64,000 nucleotides of DNA from Macrocystis pyrifera (taxonomy: Eukaryota; Sar; Phaeophyceae; Laminariales; Laminariaceae): the NCBI GenBank assembly GCA_031763025.1, contig JASSKH010000004.1, positions 1,302,001-1,366,000 of the forward strand, in the 5' to 3' direction. A model generated the notes under the pieces. It did not search any database. It saw only the letters and a program-made list of their open reading frames with translations, and was not told the origin of the DNA. Below, in pieces: positions 34,801-44,180 of this stretch (position 1 is its first letter; every line of letters begins with the position of its first letter). The translations under genes were made by a program, and so were the position numbers.

Positions 34801-35424
34801 CCCGTTTATGCTGCGCGGTACACAAAAACGAATACCCAGAAACATACATAGGAAAACGTCCGAAAATACCAAAATGATCCATCCGATGAACACGCCCCTC
34901 CCCACTCTTCGCCCTGGTATGCCCTTTTTTCGTCATTGTTTCGCCCGTTTTTCGGCCCTTGTTGTCCTATTCTCGAACTTTTTTTTTACGAAACACTACC
35001 TATGCCCTTTTTTTCATCATGCGACAGGTCCCTGTGCGACATCACGACAACCCCCCCAGTTCCTCTCCCCCAGGGGGCCTCGGTCCGATGGAACACCTCC
35101 ACCCCTCTTCCCCCAGCCCTTCCAAAGAGCTCAATGGTGCTACTGGTGGGGGTAAGGCGGGTCACAACGGCGGTGGTGGGAGTGGGGGTGGTGGGAAGTG
35201 GGGGGGGGAAGTGGGGGGCAGGGTCAGGCGGGGGGAAACACGGGAAAGGGGGGGGTGGGGGCGGGGGAGGAGGGGGAGGCAAGCATCACAGTAGCACCAG
35301 CAACAACAGTGCTGCTGCTCCTGCTGGTCACCACCACGCGGCGGCTGAGCCGTCGCCCCTCCCCCCAGGAAGCAAGAACTTCAAAAGGGTGCCTGGTGTA
35401 GCCTTGACGAACGGGCACTCGTGA
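14920..35424 (+). CDS. UDP-glycosyltransferase-like (GT1/UGT) membrane protein, 13 exons, ~993 aa
   Basis: Exons: 14920-15053, 18933-19070, 20416-20806, 21893-22052, 23483-23565, 25370-25537, 26114-26344, 27309-27458, 30335-30792, 32010-32124, 32953-33132, 34189-34565, 35028-35424. All phases agree and total 2982 nt. UGTs move sugar from UDP-sugars to lipophilic acceptors, usually at the ER membrane. Seen in order: signal peptide (MRVVALTVSMLCL), N-terminal fold start HVVFVGVPEESAILPLKALA (51-70), PPVLVIAD (227-234), VVNSAGLLGDLD then PAPFTG, LEYPRELPARVHM/VGPL (346-362), APVVVVQLGYGGG (443-455), GCRTLWLD (494-501), and a donor-site box from LMSHRAVTILVTDGD (639-653) to LPTSPDQ/REAAARLV (670-684). 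A membrane helix lies at about 840-861, followed by a Gly/Pro/His tail. Typical UGTs have 450-530 aa; extra length comes from low-complexity inserts. The usual GH of GHxxP reads SA (61-62) and the THGG of the donor box reads TDGD, so activity is doubtful. Introns 6 and 10 look GC-AG. The exon 9 acceptor is the weakest border. Confidence 0.88.
15735..16058 (-). other. Unrecognised open frame in UGT intron 1, possible repeat remnant
   Basis: A 107-codon minus-strand frame containing HEIASDFQVMEGFIAPEVDQ. It has no known domain and no clear splice context. It may be a piece of an old mobile element sitting in the 3.9-kb first intron (15054-18932). The rest of that intron holds a MITE at 17686 and TACCTGGTA nonamers at 17424 and 18397. 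Near 16645-16830 a Lys/Pro-rich stretch is open on the plus strand but unsupported. Confidence 0.2.
17686..17790. mobile_element. 105-bp foldback MITE in UGT intron 1
   Basis: TTACGGGGGACCATAGTAAA at the left end, mirrored by ...ACTATGGACCCCCGTAA at the right end. The left flank is TA. The interior 'ataggtaattatattgg' matches the family. Confidence 0.88.
19140..20115. repeat. Degenerate hexanucleotide satellite (GGGACA/GGGTCG-type) in UGT intron 2
   Basis: Nearly 1 kb built of 6-bp words such as ggggca, gggaca, gtcggg and aggggt. It keeps all three frames of either strand partly open, giving Cys/Pro-rich frames on the minus strand and Asp/Arg/Gly-rich ones on the plus strand; none is a gene. 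It fills most of intron 2 (19071-20415). Confidence 0.85.
21084..21196. mobile_element. Foldback MITE (113 bp) in UGT intron 3
   Basis: Terminal repeats TTACGGAGGACAATAGTA and ...TACTATGGTCCTCCGTAA, with TA on both flanks. The paired change from GGGGG to GGAGG at one end and CCTCC at the other keeps the stem intact. A TACCAGGTA nonamer (21100-21108) is inside the left arm, as an insertion relative to other copies. Confidence 0.88.
21275..21425. repeat. Dispersed repeat in UGT intron 3, related to 4245-4375 and 4593-4725
   Basis: Shares 'gtcgtag', 'tgtgaccacagag', 'ctctaggattgaagaatc', 'gctggatgtcgacg' and a (CA)n end with the two copies in the tandem duplication at 4046-4735, at clearly lower identity. 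Followed by short tandem 'cgtcgctcgcaatcagcgtg' units to about 21590. Confidence 0.7.
22625..22729. mobile_element. 105-bp foldback MITE in UGT intron 4, TA-flanked
   Basis: TTACGGGGGTCCATAGTTAA mirrored by TTAACTATGGACCCCTGTAA, with TA on both flanks. Its interior is closely similar to the copy at 4808-4912. Confidence 0.9.
23058..23162. repeat. Dispersed repeat, partner at 45698-45800
   Basis: About 105 bp in UGT intron 4, in the same orientation as 45698-45800. Shared words include 'cggcgcttcgcgcttggtgcaag' in two parts and 'gtagggatgcgagggtct'. No frame is clearly conserved. Confidence 0.75.
24622..24726. mobile_element. 105-bp foldback MITE in UGT intron 5
   Basis: TTACGGGGGACCATAGTTAA mirrored by ...TTAACTGTGGACCCCCGTAA. 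TA is at the left flank. The interior 'aggtaaatatataggttttt' matches the copy at 17686. Confidence 0.9.
26300..27215 (+). repeat. Array repeating the UGT exon 7 end plus its splice donor
   Basis: The last ~35 bp of exon 7, its GT donor and the next ~30 bp of intron form a unit: gatgctggaggatgtttgg, tcttggctag, ggcggtgagt, gtccagtgtcctaga, then a purine tract. About eight diverged units follow at roughly 26309, 26447, 26546, 26653, 26907, 26998, 27090 and 27187, with a partial one near 26395, each separated by G/GGA-rich tracts of varying length. Several keep donor-like words (ggtaagtaagt near 26583, gcgagtgagt near 26941). The unit has therefore spread within intron 7, creating decoy donors. 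Confidence 0.75.
26828..26892. repeat. Long G tracts in UGT intron 7
   Basis: Two near-continuous G runs (about 19 and 38 nt), separated by a few A, lie within the purine tracts of the exon-end array. Strong potential for G-quadruplexes and for length error in sequencing. Confidence 0.9.
30004..30290. repeat. 146-bp tandem repeat before UGT exon 9
   Basis: 'ccgctcccctctccccgcgc' occurs at 30046 and 30192, with matching flanks (gcgctaccg..., atattgcgccgcatc). The second copy ends about 45 bp before the proposed exon 9 acceptor. The remainder of intron 8 (27459-30334) shows CAGCAC/GCTGCT-rich repeats at 28900-29210 and T runs; I see no gene there. Confidence 0.75.
31006..31370. repeat. 22-bp minisatellite in UGT intron 9
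   Basis: About 14 almost perfect units of atatgtatagtatatatacctg from about 31060, preceded by 2-3 variant units. The array opens next to a TACCTGGTA nonamer (30997-31005). Because 22 is not a multiple of 3, all frames read through as Tyr/Ile-rich peptides that are not genes. Confidence 0.95.
31500..31910. repeat. Purine tract with (GA)n and a 64-nt G run in UGT intron 9
   Basis: GA-rich sequence leads into (GA)n at 31757-31781 and then an uninterrupted G run at 31782-31845, followed by more GA-rich sequence. It is on the coding strand of the UGT-like gene, about 165 bp before exon 10. Confidence 0.92.
33086..34000. repeat. Degenerate tandem repeat across the UGT exon 11 end and intron 11
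   Basis: Units share 'gcggccc(t/g)tc(g/a)cgagacgg', 'tcgggcgggtgacttg' and 'gtcaggg(g/a)cgacttggtgtg(g/a)tcg', at about 33088, 33494, 33700 and 33828. The first unit is the end of exon 11 (AALRETGGVGRAGDL) with its donor. The later ones are diverged copies inside intron 11 (33133-34188), the second case in this gene where an exon end and donor were copied into the following intron. Confidence 0.6.
33346..33363. repeat. 18-bp perfect palindrome in a GAGCTA cluster
   Basis: tagctcaccggtgagcta is its own reverse complement. The surrounding 33336-33470 holds many more 'gagcta' and 'agctca' words on both strands. Intron 11 of the UGT-like gene. Confidence 0.85.
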
Positions 35425-36265
35425 GGGTCAAAGGGTGCAAGGGAGGGACGGAGGAGGCTAGGGAGAGAGGGTAGGAGAGAGTGAGGAGGGTGGGGAGAGG
35501 GAGGGAGGGAGGGAGGGTCAAGGCAGCGAGGGAGGTATAGGAGGAGAGAGGCAAAGGCTTGTATCGTTAGTCACGTAGCTTGTACTACTGTAGCGCGTAC
35601 TGATAAGAAATAAGAGCAACGACTGCGAGGGTTCGAACGGGGGGACGCTTCGACCGTGTCCCCGGATTTGTTTTTTTCGGTTTTGTCTTTCCTTGATTTG
35701 AGGGGGGGTTGGAGGCGGTGTGTGATTGAACTCCCCTTTATTTCCTCGACCGAGTGACGGGGATGACTGCGTCGGTTTCTCGTTTTCTCGATCTCTGGAC
35801 CGATTCTGCTGCATGTGTTTTGGTTCCAGCTGGACTATTTACCCTTCGGGGTCCATGTTTAACCCTCTTTGGCCCCAGGTGTCGACCTAAAAAAGGGACA
35901 GAGTGCGGTCTTAACAACATTTCTGGAAAAGCGTGCAACAACAACAATTAACCAAAAAGCATCATCATGCTCGACGCGTGTCGTACATCTCCTTCCGTTG
36001 TGCTTCGGACACATCCCCCATCCCCTACCCCAGCAGCATGCCTCATGATACGTCGTGTGGCCGATAGATGCTGCAATCGTTTGTCTTTTTTTTCACATTT
36101 TTTTTTGTCCCAAAGGAGGTGTGTGTAATCGCAGCGAGCTGCGTGAAAGTTGGTGTGTTTCTTAAACACACACGACAGCAACAGCGGCGACAACACTACA
36201 GTGCAGGGCATGATGATAAGATGATCCGTGCTGCTTGAAACAGAACCGAGGGCTGAGAAACGGAA
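35425..36265. other. UGT 3' flank, no gene
   Basis: Starts with GGGA-rich repeats (35440-35560) and continues with mixed sequence. I find no second gene. A 65-codon plus frame at 35754-35951 lacks support. Confidence 0.5.
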
Positions 36266-36269
36266 GAGG

Positions 36270-36640
36270 CGGACACCAATAACGAAATCGACACCGACAC
36301 CGATCGATACCGCCATCAATACCGACACCGATATCGACCCCAGCGCCGATTTCCATATCGACGTCATATACCGATACCGCAACCGATACCACACGGAACC
36401 AACACCGATATCCATACCGACACCAACATCGATACTGGTAGCCATACCGATATTGCCATCGATAACGACACCCTTATCGGTACCACCGCCGATTTCCTAC
36501 CGACATACCATACCGATGACAAACAACGATACCGACACTGACGCCACACCGAATCAACACCGACATCTATACAGAGCCGGCATCAATACCGACACCGATA
36601 CCGACGCCGATATCCGTGCCGATACCGATACCACAGTATC
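36270..36640. repeat. Degenerate (ACCGAT)n hexanucleotide satellite
   Basis: Words such as accgat, accgac, atcgat and ataccg fill about 370 bp and give Thr/Asp/Pro-rich frames. Its words differ from those of the satellite at 19140-20115. Confidence 0.88.
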
Positions 36641-36644
36641 AACT

Positions 36645-37035
36645 CTCAGTTTGAAACTGAGTCTCGGATTCGGTAATTGCAAATGTGTCTGTCCGTCAGT
36701 CTTATATTTTCGAACACGTTCCAATGATCGATATATAAGGTCGTTGGAGATGATGTTCGTACGACGTATTCGACTCTTACGGACCTTGTATACTGAAGCA
36801 TACCATACCACCAGGCAATACTTAGCCATTTCTCAGTTTAACTTTGTAAAACGGAGTCTCAGTTTCGGTAATTGCAAATGCGTCTGTCTGTCCTTCTGTC
36901 CGCATGCCTTATATTTTCGAACACGTCCAATGATCGATATGTAAGGTCGTTACAGATGATATTTGTACGACGTATTACACTCTTACGGACCTTATCTACT
37001 GAAACATAGCATACCACCAGGCAATGTTCAACCAT
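36645..37035. repeat. ~196-bp tandem duplication
   Basis: Two units share 'ggtaattgcaaatg', 'cttatattttcgaacacgt', 'ccaatgatcgatat', 'aaggtcgtt' and 'accaccaggcaat'. Divergence is moderate. Confidence 0.85.
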
Positions 37036-37039
37036 ATAA

Positions 37040-37215
37040 TACATTCACCACACCGTACCATTATACCATACCACTATCATACCATACCAGGTATTTCCAT
37101 GTAGTGTATCCACCAAACAAACAAACCGTGCAATCATACAATACCAACATACGATGTGACATACCGAGCCACACCGCACACCATGCCACACCGTACCGTA
37201 CCTCGTACCATACCA
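37040..37215. repeat. (CCATA)-type low-complexity repeat
   Basis: Irregular 'accat', 'atacc' and 'ccacacc' words. Contains a TACCAGGTA nonamer at 37085-37093. Confidence 0.7.
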
Positions 37216-37324
37216 TACCCATGCTGTACCTACACCATCGGATGGGCTCAACCATACGAGCACACGAGAAGAGCATGCCCACTATCAACGATAATGCTGT
37301 TGAACCGAGGCGCTCAACCATACG

Positions 37325-37985
37325 AGCACAGCTCTGCAGCAACATATGCAGCAGGAGCAGCCACAGCCCTGCAGCAGGAGCGCATATATATAGCACTGCC
37401 ACACAATCCAAACACCAACTCAACCAAGTACAATCCGCTTCTTGGTGTATAGTATGAACTCGCAGCCATCACCCTGCAACAACAGCAGCAAGGCCGGCGG
37501 CGTTGAGAACAGTAGTCAGGCTGCGCAGGCAGAACAAGTGAGCGGTCACGCGACGGGCGTGTCAGGTCTCTGGGACCCCAGAGTTCACCGGGTGGGCCGC
37601 CATCGTGTGAACGCTTATTATCCGCTTGTTGGCCTTGAGTTGGGTGGGGCGTTGGAATTGCGGCCTCTGCGCCGGGTTGTGCAGTGCAGTGTGGTGTTTG
37701 TTGTGCCTGCGTGTGCTCGATATAGTCGGGGAACTATTGTGGTCGATCATTTCCAGTCCCTACGAGAGGCTGTCGGTTGAGTCACGAGTGCTGGATGCCC
37801 CTCAACGCCGCCGACATTGCTGCTGTTGCATGGTGTGATGGCTGCGAGTTGTTGCTGCAACGAGAAGCGGGTTGTACTTGGGTTGGAGGTTCGGATTGTA
37901 TGGTGATGCTATTTATGCGCTGTTGCTGCAGAGCTGTGTGGCTGCTCCTGCTGCATGCTGCCGCAGAACTGTGCCGTGTTGTGAT
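37325..37985. repeat. ~660-bp foldback repeat with ~170-190-bp arms
   Basis: 37325-37495 and the reverse complement of about 37795-37985 share, in order, 'tgcagcaggagcagccaca', 'ctctgcagcaa(c)', 'acaatcc', 'ccaa(c)tacaa(t/c)ccgctt' and 'actcgcagccatcac'. The spacer holds an open frame from ATG 37454 to 37780 that begins inside the left arm, so I do not call it a gene. The right arm ends exactly where the LTR element at 37980 begins. Confidence 0.7.
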
Positions 37986-39606
37986 GGAGTAGCACATCTA
38001 CTGAACAGGAACGCATATACCCGTATGCGAACTTGCATAGTTGCACATGTCTCTTTGCAGACACCATATATCTGAAGACGAATATTATATAGCTGTATGT
38101 AGTGTCTTACGGATATATCTGCAAGCGAATATTATATGGTTATACATAGCTCTTAGGGAACATTGAATATTCAGTGGAGCCAGTTCAGACATCTCCTTTG
38201 CCCGCAGAACATTGTGTTGTAAGTCTGGGAACCTTCTGTATGACAACGTCCCGGTAGAGAGCGTTCTGTTGTAGTTGGGAATCTTCTGTATGACAACGTC
38301 CCGATAGACTGTATCTGCATACAGATGGGTTTAGTCAACGTCTGGGCTGAGTTGTGTCCCCGACGATGCCCTCCTTGCTCACTCGAGTTCTCTCTTTCCC
38401 TCCACTCACTAGTGAGGCAATAATAAGAAACTCGTGAACTACAAAGCAGCGTGCTCTATCCAGCATCGACATCCCTATGCCCCTTACCAGCTTATATATC
38501 TTGCACCCTCTTCACATGTGGCGTCGTCCGCAGAACACGAACCTGCGCGTGAAAAGACAATGGGTTTGACCTTCTAGGGCGAGTGCCGAGGACCGTCCGC
38601 CAGAATCTTGCCCCCCTTCCTTTTCCACGACGACCCCCGACCGAGCCGCTGCGTTCATTCCCGACGACCGTAAACCACCTTCCCCAAAACGATCTCGCTT
38701 AAGCGGTGCGAAGGCGATATTGAGTCCATGGACGCTCGCAGCGCGGGCTGCGCTGGTTGCGCGGGCGGCACGGCCTGGGGGGTTGTTTGATTGGAAGGGC
38801 TCGGTGGTCACTTGTCCGTGGGCGCGGATGCGCGGGGGCGGGTTGTCGCTGACTTTGGGGGTATGGTTACCGTTGGTCGGCGGCCGAAACCATAGTCGGC
38901 GATTGTTTCTTTAGTGAGCGTTGAAACCTGACCACGAGGTGTGGAGTGGATCTATCACCTCATTGCTGTATTGAATAGCTGCATCTTCGACCCCTCTTCC
39001 CGATTATGGGATGATATGGTCATCATCCTTTTATCACCGTGTGATCTGCATCTACGACTATTCAGGGGTGGGCTAATGTGATGGAGTAGCACATCCATTG
39101 TATAGGAACGCGTATACCCGTATGCGTACCTTTTATAGTTGCACATGGCTTTTTCTTTGTAGATACCAGAAATATCTGTAGACGAATATTATATGGTTGT
39201 ATGTAGTGTCTTAGGAATATATCTGCAGGTGAATCTTATATGGTTATATATAGCTCTTCGGGAATATTCAGTAAAGCCAGTTCAGACGTCCCCTTCGCCC
39301 GCAGAAAATCGTGTTATGGGTCTGGAAACAACGTCCTGGTAGAAAACAATCTGTCATAGTTGGCAATATTTCTGTATGACAACGTCCCGATAGATTGTTG
39401 TATCTGCATACAGGTTAATTTGGGTAAACGTCTGGGCTGCATTGTGTCGCCGACGATGCCCTCCTTGCTCACTCGCGTTCTCTCTTTCCCTCAACCCACT
39501 TGTGGAGCAATAATGATAAGTTCGTGAACTAAAAGAAGCGTGCTCTACCCAGCATCGACATCCCTATGCCCCTTACCAGCTTATATCTCTTGCACTCTCT
39601 TCACAG
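37980..39606 (+). mobile_element. Small non-autonomous LTR element (TRIM/LARD-like fossil)
   Basis: Two direct repeats of about 530 bp (37980-38516 and 39077-39606) start TGTGATGGAG and end CTTCACA, so they carry TG...CA ends. They flank about 560 bp that has no retroviral-type protein. A purine tract ending 'ggggtgggctaa' (39064-39076) sits directly before the right repeat, as expected of a plus-strand primer site. The repeats have visibly diverged (roughly 80-90% alike by eye), so the insertion is old. No matching 5-bp target duplication is evident. The internal 3' segment resembles the 3' end of the Ty3/gypsy fossil at about 53-59 kb. Confidence 0.85.
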
Positions 39607-39639
39607 ACAGTGTGCTGTGCGTTTTAGTTGGGCCAGGAT

Positions 39640-42600
39640 GAGCCACAATATGTGAGTGTATCAAGCACCACACACACGCAGCTTTTTTACTATATATTTT
39701 CCGAATTCGGGGAGACGAAAAGCCCAGAAGCGACCTCAGTAATACCTGCTGTAGTCATATCTGCGATTCATCATGCTGGGCGAATACGGATTATTCTGTA
39801 TTGTGCTGAATTAACACGAACGAACAACTACGTACGCGGTCGTATGTATCCGTGCAATTAATTGTGTTTATTTCACGCGGTAAACAAAAAATAACAAAAT
39901 AACCACGACGAATATCCCATATCCCCGCCCAGTACGACCACGAGTAGTGTCGATTACTTTGTAACCGTCGTGCGTACACGCGCAAGAAATGTCAAGAAAC
40001 CCCGCTGAAGGCCACTGTGCCGCCGTAGACCTGTCACGTTCGTCATTCCCACTCTTCTAGTAATAGTACGAGGTTGTGAAGGAGTCAGGCGCATCACTAC
40101 TACCATCAACACAAAAAAAGTATAACTTGCTTTCATTCTGCGATCCTCTGTGTGGTGTAGACATCTTCTGTCTATTCGTTCGTATGTCGATTACTTTGTA
40201 ACTGCTTGTTGGGGACACTATTATTCGCTTTTATTTTGCGATCCTCAGTGTAGTACAGACATGTTCTGTCTATTCGTCTGTCAACCACTTTTTTACCGTC
40301 ATACATTTCGTCTCCCCGATTTCAGAAAATAAATAAGTTTTATTTCTTGTAAGCTGTACCTACTGACCCACCACCGCCTGGACTCCGCATGACGTTATGA
40401 TAGCATGCTTCGTAACAGGAGTGTGTCTTTCCGTACTTAGGGACGGGTAGGCTTCCAGCTTCCACTGTTGCTCGGAACCGGAGCCGTGAGCCTTGGGCTC
40501 TTCTTAGAGGCGAGGGGAGACATTCTGCGATATACAGATATCGGCAGACGTGGTTTTCCGTATACACTACCGCCGTATGGACCAGGCAAGCCACAACCTA
40601 TTGGTGGCTGTTGGGGAGTGGGGCGTCCTGCTCCCGCCGTGCTATCGTACTGTTGTACTGGCATACCACTCTGCCCCGTAATACAGTAACCGTTCGGATT
40701 TAATAATGAGGCGCACGAGCGCGAAGCGCGAGTCTTTTTCTCTTGGTTTTCCACGGGAAAAAAACAGACGTTCAGTCCGAGCCACACCCGCTTGCTGGGG
40801 TGTCATTTGTGCCAGTGCCGACTGGTCTCTCTCGGCACTCTCACCAACTCCAACTGCGACTTCACAAAAAAAAAAAACTGAGAACAGCGCTCGAACGCAT
40901 TTCATCGAGGGCAAAAACAATCCTTAACGATTCCGATAACGATCTATACCGCGAATAAACAGCACATGTGCCAAGAGGCTAGCAACAGGGCATTTCTGTC
41001 GACGCATTGGGGTTCGACGCATTGGGGTTGGTCGATAGATACATTGGTTGACTGATTCATTGATTAATTGGTTGTTTGATTTGACTGCTTCTATTCACGC
41101 CACCAATAGGCACCAGGCATATAACGGCTAGGACAGTCCTGTGCCACAGTAGTACGAGTAGCCAAGTTACCGAGATCGCCCCCGGCCCTGACCGGCGGAG
41201 AGGTCCGTAAGACGAAAACAAATAACACGAGAAAACCACTACCCTGTTCAACATACCATTATAAGTAGTACGATTACCGATTACCCGAAAAATCCGCGGC
41301 ACTGAGCGGGACGGAGGGTAAAAAAGCAAAACGAAACAAGAGAATACGATACCGACGACGCCAAGTGTAAAAAACTGAAATGCGAGCATGCAATATCTCC
41401 TGCCAGGTTTCGTCTATTGAGCAAGCTCTTGGTTGTTACTCACGTAGCTGGAAGAAGGGCATGTATAATATACCGTGCCTAACCTCCGTACGCATTTTGG
41501 GAAATGTACGAATTATCAAAAGCGTGACAGACTATATTTTGGTATCATTTTGATGCAATGTGTGTGTTCACTGTATCTTTCCACCCGTAATTTCGCCGCA
41601 GCTGCATAAAAATAAACAGAAAAAGCTACCGATTGCGATATCATTACGTTTATTCGAGCATCCCCATTGTGAAATCATTACAGTTATTTGATGAAAATTC
41701 CGCCAGAGATCCCTTGTCAATATGTCGTTTACTTTGTAGTAAGCGTCGTGCGTGTTTCTAATATTAGGCACAACCGACATTTTTTTCACTGGACAACCAA
41801 CATACAACTGACGGCAGGCAGGTACATGCCGCAGACGCAGTATAAAAAAACCACGCTGTAGGAAATACGTCGGAAATGCTGTTGTTGCCGAACTGCTTGT
41901 TGGAGACCACGACCTCCTCCTGGTATACTCTTATATTTCGTCGTACAGAAATCTCTTCAATCTTTCGTTTACTTTGCAGTAGCCGTCGCGCGTGTTTCTT
42001 GGCACAACCGACATGTTTTTCATTGGACAACCGACATACAACCGACGGCAGGCAGAAATCGATCCCAAAGCTATAAAGCAATACTCGTGCAGGTGCTCGT
42101 GCCGCTGTGGTAGCTGGAGTAGTTGTACAAGGTTTCTGCGCTGTGACACGCATCGCCTAGGTAATGTTTTTAGCACTGCGAAACCGATTATCTCAATGAA
42201 ATCGACCCCAATGCGGTTGTACTGGTGCGTGGCTCGTGCCGCCGTGGCGCGCTGCGGCTGGTGGCACTGCATTTCAAACCGAAGTGTTGTTCCTGTGTCC
42301 CCGCGGTCGTCCCTGGTTTGTTGTCTGCCCGAGGTCTCTGCCGGCTGGCAGGCGACAGGTCCCGCAGGCGAGACATCTGTCGTTAGCACCATTATATATG
42401 ACGAGGCTGAGAACGACAACGACACATCCATGACAGTGCAACAACTGCCAACGCAGTAACTTCGTGCAGTTAGGAGCTTGACCACTGCCGCCGTATATCT
42501 GTCATGTTCGTCATTCTCACTCTTCTAGTAATAGTAGGCTGAAAAAGAGTCTGGTGCATCACTACCAACAACACGCAGCAGAAATGCTTCTAGCATGTCG

Positions 42601-43080
42601 AACTGCTATGGCATCCCCTCTCCCCTGTTGCGGCGTTATGGTTTGTAGCAATCGTCCCCTCATCATACATGGCAGGCGTTGTCGCCTGTTTTTCTGATGA
42701 GCGCCTCGCCCCTTCGTTCAGAAGACATCTGGTGAGGCAAACCACAACTAATACAAGAGCCTATACCATCCTCAAGCACCTCGTGTGAGTGACCAGAACA
42801 GAGCCAAAGGCATCAACCTGGTAGCGCCCTTAACAGAATGCCCTTAGCGAACCACGACGAATATCCCATATCCTCGCCCAGTACGACCACGAGTAGTACC
42901 GATCGCCAGCGCGCAGACGTGCAGTCGGAACCAAACCTCGCCTGCTGGGGTGCCGTCTGTGCCGGTGCCGACTGGTCTCTCTCGTCACTCTCACCAACCC
43001 CAACTGCGACTTCACGAAAAAAAGAAAAGCAAACTGAGAACAGCGCTCGAAAGTATTTCATCGAGGGCAATATACGAAAA
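39640..43080. repeat. Mosaic of diverged direct repeats, no supported gene
   Basis: Several blocks recur in the same orientation: 39902-39957 with 42849-42900; 40010-40130 with 42480-42580; 40790-40920 with 42940-43075; 41725-41815 with 41975-42055. Shared words include 'accacgacgaatatcccat', 'cactcttctagtaatagta', 'ccgactggtctctctcg' and 'acaaccgacat'. The order suggests at least two rounds of segment duplication of one unknown element. Confidence 0.7.
40437..40655 (-). other. Unrecognised Pro/Gly-rich open frame
   Basis: A minus-strand frame with an acceptor-like 'attacggggcag' at its upstream edge and a Pro/Gly/Ser-rich product (GCGLPGPYGGSVYGK, near the middle), ending in a stop. The plus strand is open too. 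It could be an orphan last exon; no partner exon is found. Confidence 0.22.
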
Positions 43081-43321
43081 AATGACAAAAACCAAACAAT
43101 AGTAGTACGAAGGGTAGAAAGGAAAGAAAAAAAAAGAAAAAAAATAGCTGGTAAGAAAAGAAGGAAAGAGATAGAAAGAAAAAAGCGCCACTCTGGACGC
43201 AAATAAATGTAAGGACTGTTGTACACATATGAAGACCAAACGTTCTTCACATTCATGTCTGAGTCTTACGTGCGATGCGCTGGCACACGTACGCAGGAAG
43301 GAATAGTAGCACAAAACAAAC

Positions 43322-43420
43322 CAAACAAAAAGCAAAGGACGAAACAAAAAAAGCAAAAAAAACAGCAAAAAAACAGCAAAAAAACAGCAAAAAAACAGCT
43401 AAAAAACAGTCAAAAACACG
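43322..43420. repeat. (AAAAACAGCAA)n run
   Basis: A-rich tandem 11-bp units. The Lys/Gln-rich frame through it is a by-product. Confidence 0.85.
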
Positions 43421-43884
43421 GCACAGCGCCGCAAACACAACATCTGATAAAACAAGATAAAACGTTTAAAAATACTTACCAAGACTTGACGCAAAAGGCA
43501 ACAAGATGCAACCCAAAATGCAAACCGCAGGGGTCAAGCGCCACCCAAGCACCAAAACAATGAAGTGAGATGCAACAAGGACCACAACATGTTTCGCCAA
43601 CAAACATGCTTCAGAGCGCTCTCCCCCCACGTCCGCCGTGCAATAAGACATACGACTACGACCATCGAGACCTCCTACCATACGTTCACGGGGTGATCTA
43701 ATTCACGTACGAAACTACCATGAAGCAGGGAGACTTTTGGTCTCACACCATAAAAGCCACCTGACAACAAAAAACAGCATCACGGAGCACGGGTGGGGGC
43801 GGAGGGGGGGACGGGCTGAAAGCCAGCCCCCAACAAGCTCAGTCCCGGTAAGATGCAGCGCACATACGAAGTACCAATGCTTGC

Positions 43885-44180
43885 GCAAACCAGCCAGGAC
43901 TTTGGTCCGGCACGGCGAGACGAACACTACAGCTGTAGGACTGAAGCTCACACCAGCCACGACTAATCGCAACAAGACGCATTAAAACGTTGGTGCAACG
44001 CACATACAACAGTAGCTGCACTGGTGGGCAAACCAGTCAGGAATTTGGTCCGGCACGGCGGGACGAACATACTACAGGTCTAGCTGCTGCTTACACGAGC
44101 CAGGACTTTGGTCCGGCACGGCGCGTCGAACATACTACAGCTGCAAGGCTGCTGTTCACATTAGCCAGGACCTTGGAATT
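43885..44180. repeat. Tandem repeat of a 65-bp unit
   Basis: 'gccaggactttggtccggca' or a close variant starts at about 43888, 44034, 44099 and 44164, each followed by 'cggcg.gacgaac' and 'actacag'. The 146-bp first interval is about two unit lengths. Confidence 0.8.

Noticed and set aside
34959-35294. Alternative frame through UGT exon 13
   Set aside because: Exon 12 ends in phase 2, which selects the other frame; that one also runs further, to 35424.
37454-37780. 109-codon frame starting MNSQPSPCNNSS
   Set aside because: The start lies inside a foldback arm and the mirrored arm carries the same words. No splice partner or domain was found.
43219-43563. Lys/Gln-rich 114-codon frame
   Set aside because: It is translated from the A-rich 11-bp tandem repeat.
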